From Tildeniella torsiva UHER 1998/13D (GTDB lineage Bacteria; Cyanobacteriota; Cyanobacteriia; Phormidesmidales; Phormidesmidaceae): DNA of 64,000 bases. The notes beneath the pieces were generated by a model that was not told the DNA's origin, did not search any database, and saw only the letters and a list, made by a program, of their open reading frames with translations. Each line of letters begins with the position of its first letter. The stretch's first letter is position 1. Position numbers and translations under genes: made by a program. The stretch lies in contig JAHHIH010000002.1 in the NCBI GenBank assembly GCA_019358835.1, forward strand, positions 310,001-374,000, written 5' to 3'. Shown piece by piece: positions 59,804 through 64,000 of this stretch.

Positions 59804-61834
59804 ATGACGCGCCACTCTCTACCCCAACCCAATATTAGCCCAGCGCAAATTTTGGATACGGTGACTGCGATCTGCGAGGCGGCGGGCGGCGGGCTAGACC
59901 CGTTGCTTCAGCAGGGAGTCGATCGGCTGCGTCCGCTGCTCGACACCGATCGGGTGGTGGTCTATCAGGTGCTGTCTCCCCATGACGGCTGCATTGCCGC
60001 AGAGTCGGTGGGGGCCTCCTGGCGGTCTTTACGGGGCGATCGTATCACTGAAGACTGCTTTGCCAGGGGATGGGAGGATCGCTGCCGCCAGGGGCAGTTA
60101 AGCCTGGTGGCCGATGTGCAAGACAGCGCCCTCGAACCCTGCTACGCGGGCCTCCTGAGTCGCTTCCAGGTGCAGGCCAATCTGGCGGTACCCATATTTG
60201 CTGGCTCCGGTCTGTGGGGAATGCTGATCGCTCATCACTGCCGCAGCCCGCGCCTGTGGAACCCGTCGAGCCGCGATTTGCTGGTGCATGCCGCTCGCCA
60301 CCTTGGCCAGGGCGTTTACCACCATGAATTGCAACAGCAGCTCCAGGCCCGTTCTGTGGGCAGCCAAACTGAGCAATTGTTTGATCTCTTCACTCACCAT
60401 GTGGAGCAGGTTCTGTTCATTCGCGATGCGGTGTCGGGGCAGTTTTTGTACGTCAGCGCGGCCTACGAACGCATTTGGGGTCATCCGCCAGCGTCGCTCT
60501 ACAGCGATCCGGGCCTGTGGCTCCGGCAGGTGCATCCCGACGATTTGCCTCGGGTGCAGGCGTCGATTGGGCAGCAGTTTGACGGCAATTCTGTGCGGCG
60601 GGAGTATCGCGTTGTGCGTCCTGACGGCGATATCCGCTGGATTCATGCCTATGTGCAGGTGGTCAACGATGACCAAAATCAACCGCGCTACATGGTGGGC
60701 TGGGCCGAAGACTGTACGGAGCGGCGGCAGTTGCAGGCGAGTTTGCAGGCTACCGAGGCCGTTCTTAGCCGTCGGGTAGAACAGGAGCAACTGCTGCGTA
60801 CCCTCACCGCCCGCATGCGCGAAACCCTCGACCTCGACACGATTTTGAGCGCCACGGTCGCCGGTATTAAAACGGTGTTCAATGCCGATCGGGCGGTGAT
60901 TTTTCAGATTTTGGCCAATGGCGATCGCCGCATTGCCCAGCAGGCGACCAGTCCCGAGTACGCTACCCTGACCGACGCTATGATTCTGTCGGGGCGACTG
61001 CCCGCTGCCTACCTCGAAAAACTGCGCACCGGGCTGCCCTACATCGTCAACGACAACAGGACGGCCCCCTGGCCGCCGGACGTGACCGCTTTTCTCTCCG
61101 TCATTCGGGTCAAGTCGGCGATGATTGCGCCCATTGCCCACCCCTTTGGGGGCGAGCGCCAGCCAGTGTGGGGCATTTTGGTGGTGCATGCCTGTGGCGA
61201 ACAGCGCCAGTGGCAGCCCTTTGAAGCCAATATGCTGCAACATTTTGCCGACCAGCTCAACACGGCGCTGCACCAGGCAGAGCTATACCATCAGCTCCAG
61301 GCTGCCAACCAAGAACTCGATCGCATCTCCAAGGTAGACAGCCTGACGCAGCTGGCCAATCGCCGCTGGCTCGATGAATACCTCAGCCAGGAGTGGCAGC
61401 GGCTGACCCGAGAGCGCAAACCGCTGAGCGTGATTCTGGCCGATGTCGATTACTTCAAACCCTACAACGACACCTACGGCCACGCCGCAGGCGACCAGTG
61501 TTTGGTAGAAATTGCCAGTGCCATTTGCTTTGGCGTGCGTCGCCCCGCTGACCTGGCGGCCCGCTACGGCGGTGAGGAGTTTGCCCTGGTGCTGCCCGAC
61601 ACCGACACCGCTGGGGCGATTCGCGTAGTGCAGCTAGTGCGCCATCACCTGCAAACCCTTGACCTGCCCCATGGCGCTAGCCCTAGCGGCGACACCATTA
61701 CCCTCAGCTTCGGCATTGCGACCGCTATCCCGACCCCAGGTAGACCAGCGGAGGGCATTCTCGAAGCGGCTGACCAGGCCCTTTACGCGGCCAAAGCCGC
61801 CGGACGCAATCAGTACCAGGTGTTTGGCTCTTAG
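59804..61834 (+). CDS. GAF-PAS-GAF-GGDEF diguanylate cyclase
   Basis: A 676-residue soluble signalling protein. Domain order: GAF at ~20-175 (DRLRPLLDTDRVVVYQ, AESVGASWRSL), PAS with PAC at ~190-310 (FLYVSAAYERIWGHPP, REYRVVRPDGDIRWIHAYVQ), GAF at ~340-495 (IKTVFNADRAVIFQIL), and GGDEF at ~510-676. The active loop reads RYGGEEFALVLPDTD, so c-di-GMP synthesis is likely. The RxxD inhibitory site before it is not obvious. The first GAF has no CxH-type bilin-attachment pattern at the usual place, so light sensing is not indicated. Confidence 0.93.
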   Translation: MTRHSLPQPNISPAQILDTVTAICEAAGGGLDPLLQQGVDRLRPLLDTDRVVVYQVLSPHDGCIAAESVGASWRSLRGDRITEDCFARGWEDRCRQGQLSLVADVQDSALEPCYAGLLSRFQVQANLAVPIFAGSGLWGMLIAHHCRSPRLWNPSSRDLLVHAARHLGQGVYHHELQQQLQARSVGSQTEQLFDLFTHHVEQVLFIRDAVSGQFLYVSAAYERIWGHPPASLYSDPGLWLRQVHPDDLPRVQASIGQQFDGNSVRREYRVVRPDGDIRWIHAYVQVVNDDQNQPRYMVGWAEDCTERRQLQASLQATEAVLSRRVEQEQLLRTLTARMRETLDLDTILSATVAGIKTVFNADRAVIFQILANGDRRIAQQATSPEYATLTDAMILSGRLPAAYLEKLRTGLPYIVNDNRTAPWPPDVTAFLSVIRVKSAMIAPIAHPFGGERQPVWGILVVHACGEQRQWQPFEANMLQHFADQLNTALHQAELYHQLQAANQELDRISKVDSLTQLANRRWLDEYLSQEWQRLTRERKPLSVILADVDYFKPYNDTYGHAAGDQCLVEIASAICFGVRRPADLAARYGGEEFALVLPDTDTAGAIRVVQLVRHHLQTLDLPHGASPSGDTITLSFGIATAIPTPGRPAEGILEAADQALYAAKAAGRNQYQVFGS

Positions 61835-61857
61835 TGGAGTTTAGTTCTTAGTCATGT

Positions 61858-62442
61858 CTAGCCCAGGGGGATGAGCACAAGCGCACCGTAGGCTACGGCT
61901 GTCAGCACGACGGTGGCTCCCAGCAGTCCTTGACTCGCCCTAGAGCTGAGGCGGGGCAATAGGTAGGCGGCGGCAGTCAGCACCAGTACCAGTTCAATCG
62001 TTGCCCCCAATCGGCCAAAGTGGTCTACATCCCAGTAGGAGACGGGGCTGATGAACCGCACCGAGCTGAGGGGCCAAAAGTGCTGGTGGGCATCGTCGTG
62101 GTGCAGGGGCAGGTCGGCCAGGTGGTGCAGCACCATGCTGGCTCCCAGAAATCCGAGTGAGGGGCCGAACCAAAAACGCCTGAGGCGATAGCCTAGTGCT
62201 ACCCCCAGCAGCCCCAGGGGAATGGAGTTGCCCACGGCAAAAACGGCCTGCCAGGGCTGGCTGTAGTAGGCCTCGTTCCAGATAGTTTGCTCGGGCAAAC
62301 CCTGCCGACGAGCCCAGCCGTAGAATACAAACATAGCCGCATCGGGAATTAGCGCGCCGATTAAGATCGGCCAGGTCATAGCCGGGGCCACCGGGCGACG
62401 CAGCACTGCCAGGTTCAGAATTAGGTGACTGGGAGTATTCAT
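61858..62442 (-). CDS. Integral membrane protein, YdjM/DUF457-like
   Basis: A 194-residue protein with about five hydrophobic helices. The N-terminus MNTPSHLILNLAVL, the GALIPDAAMF pattern, and the central histidine-rich LHHLADLPLHHDDAHQHFWPLS resemble the YdjM-like family of putative membrane metal-dependent hydrolases. Function is unknown. Its start is 8 bp from the divergent cysteine desulfurase start, so the two promoters must overlap the other gene's 5' end. Confidence 0.7.
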   Translation of the reverse strand: MNTPSHLILNLAVLRRPVAPAMTWPILIGALIPDAAMFVFYGWARRQGLPEQTIWNEAYYSQPWQAVFAVGNSIPLGLLGVALGYRLRRFWFGPSLGFLGASMVLHHLADLPLHHDDAHQHFWPLSSVRFISPVSYWDVDHFGRLGATIELVLVLTAAAYLLPRLSSRASQGLLGATVVLTAVAYGALVLIPLG

Positions 62443-62449
62443 AGGGCCT

Positions 62450-63607
62450 ATGGTACATCGACCGATTTATCTCGACTGCCACGCGACGACTCCGGTAGAT
62501 CCGCGAGTGGTGGAGGCGATGCTGCCGTTTTTTACCGAGCACTTTGGCAACCCCGCCAGCCTCACCCACGCCTACGGTTGGGAGGCCGAGGCGGCGGTGA
62601 CAAAGGCCAGGGAAACCATCGCCGCCGCCATCCACGCCAGCCCTGAGGAGATTGTCTTTACCAGCGGGGCCACCGAGGCCAACAACCTGGCGATCAAGGG
62701 CATCGCCGAAGCCTGCTTTAGTCGGGGGCGACATATCATTACAGTGCAGACGGAGCACAGCGCCGTGCTCGACCCTTGCCGGTATCTCGAATCTTTGGGG
62801 TTTGAGGTCACCTACCTGCCGGTGCAGCCCGACGGACTGGTGGATCTCGATACTTTGGATAAAGCCTTTCGCGACGACACGGTGCTGGTGTCGGTGATGG
62901 CGGCCAACAACGAGATTGGGGTACTGCAACCGTTGGCGGAGATTGGGGCGCGGTGCCGCGATCGCAACATTTTCTTCCACAGCGACGGTGCCCAGGCGAT
63001 CGCCAAAGTTCCCCTCGATGTCGAGGCCATGCATCTGGATCTGCTGTCGCTGACGGCCCACAAGGTCTATGGCCCCAAGGGCACGGGCGCGCTCTACGTG
63101 CGGCGACGGCCTCGGGTGCCCCTGGCTCCTCAGTTTCACGGCGGTGGTCACGAGCGCGGGCTCAGGTCGGGCACCCTGTATCCGCCCCAGATCGTGGGGT
63201 TTGCCAAGGCGGTGGAGCTAGGATTGGCGGAATTAGATGAAGAATCGGCTCGACAGATCACCCTGCACCAGCGGCTGTGGGATGGCCTGCAACCGCTGGG
63301 CGGCCTGCACCTCAACGGCCACGCCACCTGGCGACTGCCCGGCAATCTCAATGTCAGTTTTGAGGGGGTCGATGGCCAGGCGCTGCTGCTGGGGCTGCGC
63401 GGGATCGTGGCGCTGTCGTCGGGGGCGGCCTGTAGCACCGCCAGCACGGCCCCCTCTCACGTGCTCAAAGCCCTGGGCCGGGAGGATGGGATGGCCTACG
63501 CCTCCCTGCGCTTTGGCCTGGGGCGCTTTACTACCGCCGCTGAGATCGACCAGGTGGTGGCTGGCGTGACGACCACCGTGCAGGCGCTGCGTCAGACGGC
63601 AATTTGA
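62450..63607 (+). CDS. Cysteine desulfurase (NifS/IscS family)
   Basis: A 385-residue PLP enzyme that moves sulfur from cysteine to an active-site Cys for Fe-S cluster and cofactor synthesis. It has IYLDCHATTPVDPRV, TSGATEANNLAIKG, the PLP-binding Lys in SLTAHKVYGPKGTGALYV, RSGTLYPPQIVGFA, and the catalytic Cys loop SSGAACSTASTAPSHVLKALG. The loop length fits the group I (NifS/IscS) type. No isc partner genes lie beside it, but the window ends soon after. Confidence 0.95.
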   Translation: MVHRPIYLDCHATTPVDPRVVEAMLPFFTEHFGNPASLTHAYGWEAEAAVTKARETIAAAIHASPEEIVFTSGATEANNLAIKGIAEACFSRGRHIITVQTEHSAVLDPCRYLESLGFEVTYLPVQPDGLVDLDTLDKAFRDDTVLVSVMAANNEIGVLQPLAEIGARCRDRNIFFHSDGAQAIAKVPLDVEAMHLDLLSLTAHKVYGPKGTGALYVRRRPRVPLAPQFHGGGHERGLRSGTLYPPQIVGFAKAVELGLAELDEESARQITLHQRLWDGLQPLGGLHLNGHATWRLPGNLNVSFEGVDGQALLLGLRGIVALSSGAACSTASTAPSHVLKALGREDGMAYASLRFGLGRFTTAAEIDQVVAGVTTTVQALRQTAI

Positions 63608-63733
63608 GTACCCCCACGGTTGACGCGATCGGGCATAATAAGAATTAGCTTTGGGGTCAGGGGCATCGGCAAGGTTTAGAGCGGTGCCCAGGTTTGATTT
63701 ACACGATGTAGTGTTGAATTCCCCGGCGGGCCT

Positions 63734-64000
63734 ATGACAACCCAAGATCGGCAACTTAGCGACCTCCTCAAAATCGGTATTGAGCAGGCCCGATTGGGCT
63801 ATTTTGAGGCGGCGATCGCCCAGTTTTCCCAGGCCATCGCTCTTGATCAGGCCTGTGCCAAGGCCTTCTATAACCGGGGCTGCGCCCACCGCGACCTGGG
63901 TCGCCACGGGGCGGCAATCGACGACTTTTCTGTTGCTCTGCGGCTGGAGCCACACTTCACCAACGCCTACATCAACCGAGGCAGCGTCTATCGCCTGGCG
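63734..64000 (+). CDS. TPR protein, N-terminal part (cut by window edge)
   Basis: The frame opens with ATG 63734 and runs to the window end without a stop (89 codons). The segments EAAIAQFSQAIALD, AKAFYNRGCAHRDLG and AYINRGSVYRLA show tetratricopeptide repeats of 34 residues. The remainder of the gene is outside the window, so its full role is unknown. Confidence 0.8.
   Translation, partial: MTTQDRQLSDLLKIGIEQARLGYFEAAIAQFSQAIALDQACAKAFYNRGCAHRDLGRHGAAIDDFSVALRLEPHFTNAYINRGSVYRLA

Overview
The window is a chromosomal segment of a cyanobacterium, most likely a filamentous one of the Leptolyngbya/Nodosilinea type. The evidence is: pcyA (phycobilin synthesis); a hormogonium-polysaccharide-type acetyltransferase; a FurA-type regulator; several small cyanobacterial families (DUF1815, DUF3082, DUF4912, DUF2993); and very frequent copies of the GCGATCGC octamer (HIP1), a signature of many cyanobacteria. 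The DNA is GC-rich by eye, apart from an AT-rich gap at 45.0-45.6 kb. Genus-level placement is inference. I see no rRNA, tRNA, CRISPR array, prophage or intact IS transposase.

Layout. 0-1 kb: edge of an exopolysaccharide cluster (glycosyltransferase end, acetyltransferase). 1.2-4.8 kb: UBP zinc finger protein, then a kinase / PP2C phosphatase / VWA set matching the TerY-P triad. 5.1-5.7 kb: DUF6883-DUF4926 pair. 6.3-12.8 kb: trehalose operon treZ-treY-treH. 13.1-15.2 kb: RluA-type pseudouridine synthase and a small conserved protein. 15.4-18.9 kb: a compact accessory operon made of an XRE regulator, a heptapeptide-repeat protein, a small helical protein, and an NB-ARC/TPR (NLR-like) ATPase. 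18.9-19.7 kb: repeat-rich gap with two tandem MITE-like elements. 19.7-37 kb: mostly housekeeping and metabolic genes (pgk, pcyA, gmk, aldehyde dehydrogenase, 8-oxoguanine deaminase-like, phytochelatin synthase family, two Uma2 genes, pirin, ABCD-type ABC transporter, lysC). 37.4-43.5 kb: NDH-2, a FecR-domain protein beside a CHASE2 adenylate cyclase, rpe. 43.8-52.5 kb: aldo/keto reductase, gpmA, SelO, Fe-S photolyase, furA, rsmE. 52.7-64 kb: mercuric-reductase-like flavoprotein, comB-like, DUF4912, DUF2993, a PaO-like Rieske oxygenase, a GAF-PAS-GAF-GGDEF protein, a cysteine desulfurase, and the start of a TPR protein that leaves the window.

The most interesting region is 15.4-18.9 kb. The C-terminus of the small helical protein (16041-16493) and the N-terminus of the adjacent NB-ARC/TPR protein carry the same short glycine-rich motif (GWQTKVEGGTAYIGD and GYQVMVQGGIAYVGD). 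An effector and a neighbouring NLR sharing a short motif is the layout of bacterial amyloid-signalling (BASS) pairs. The operon also holds a regulator with operator-like palindromes and a translationally coupled repeat protein. I propose it as a candidate NLR-based immunity or cell-death module; the function is inference. The TerY-P-like triad and the DUF6883-DUF4926 pair are further candidate stress or conflict modules.

The window also has many intergenic inverted repeats: two kinds of MITE-like element with apparent target-site duplications, three nearly loopless palindromes of 40-43 bp, several bidirectional hairpin terminators, and one palindromic repeat inserted in frame inside a coding sequence.
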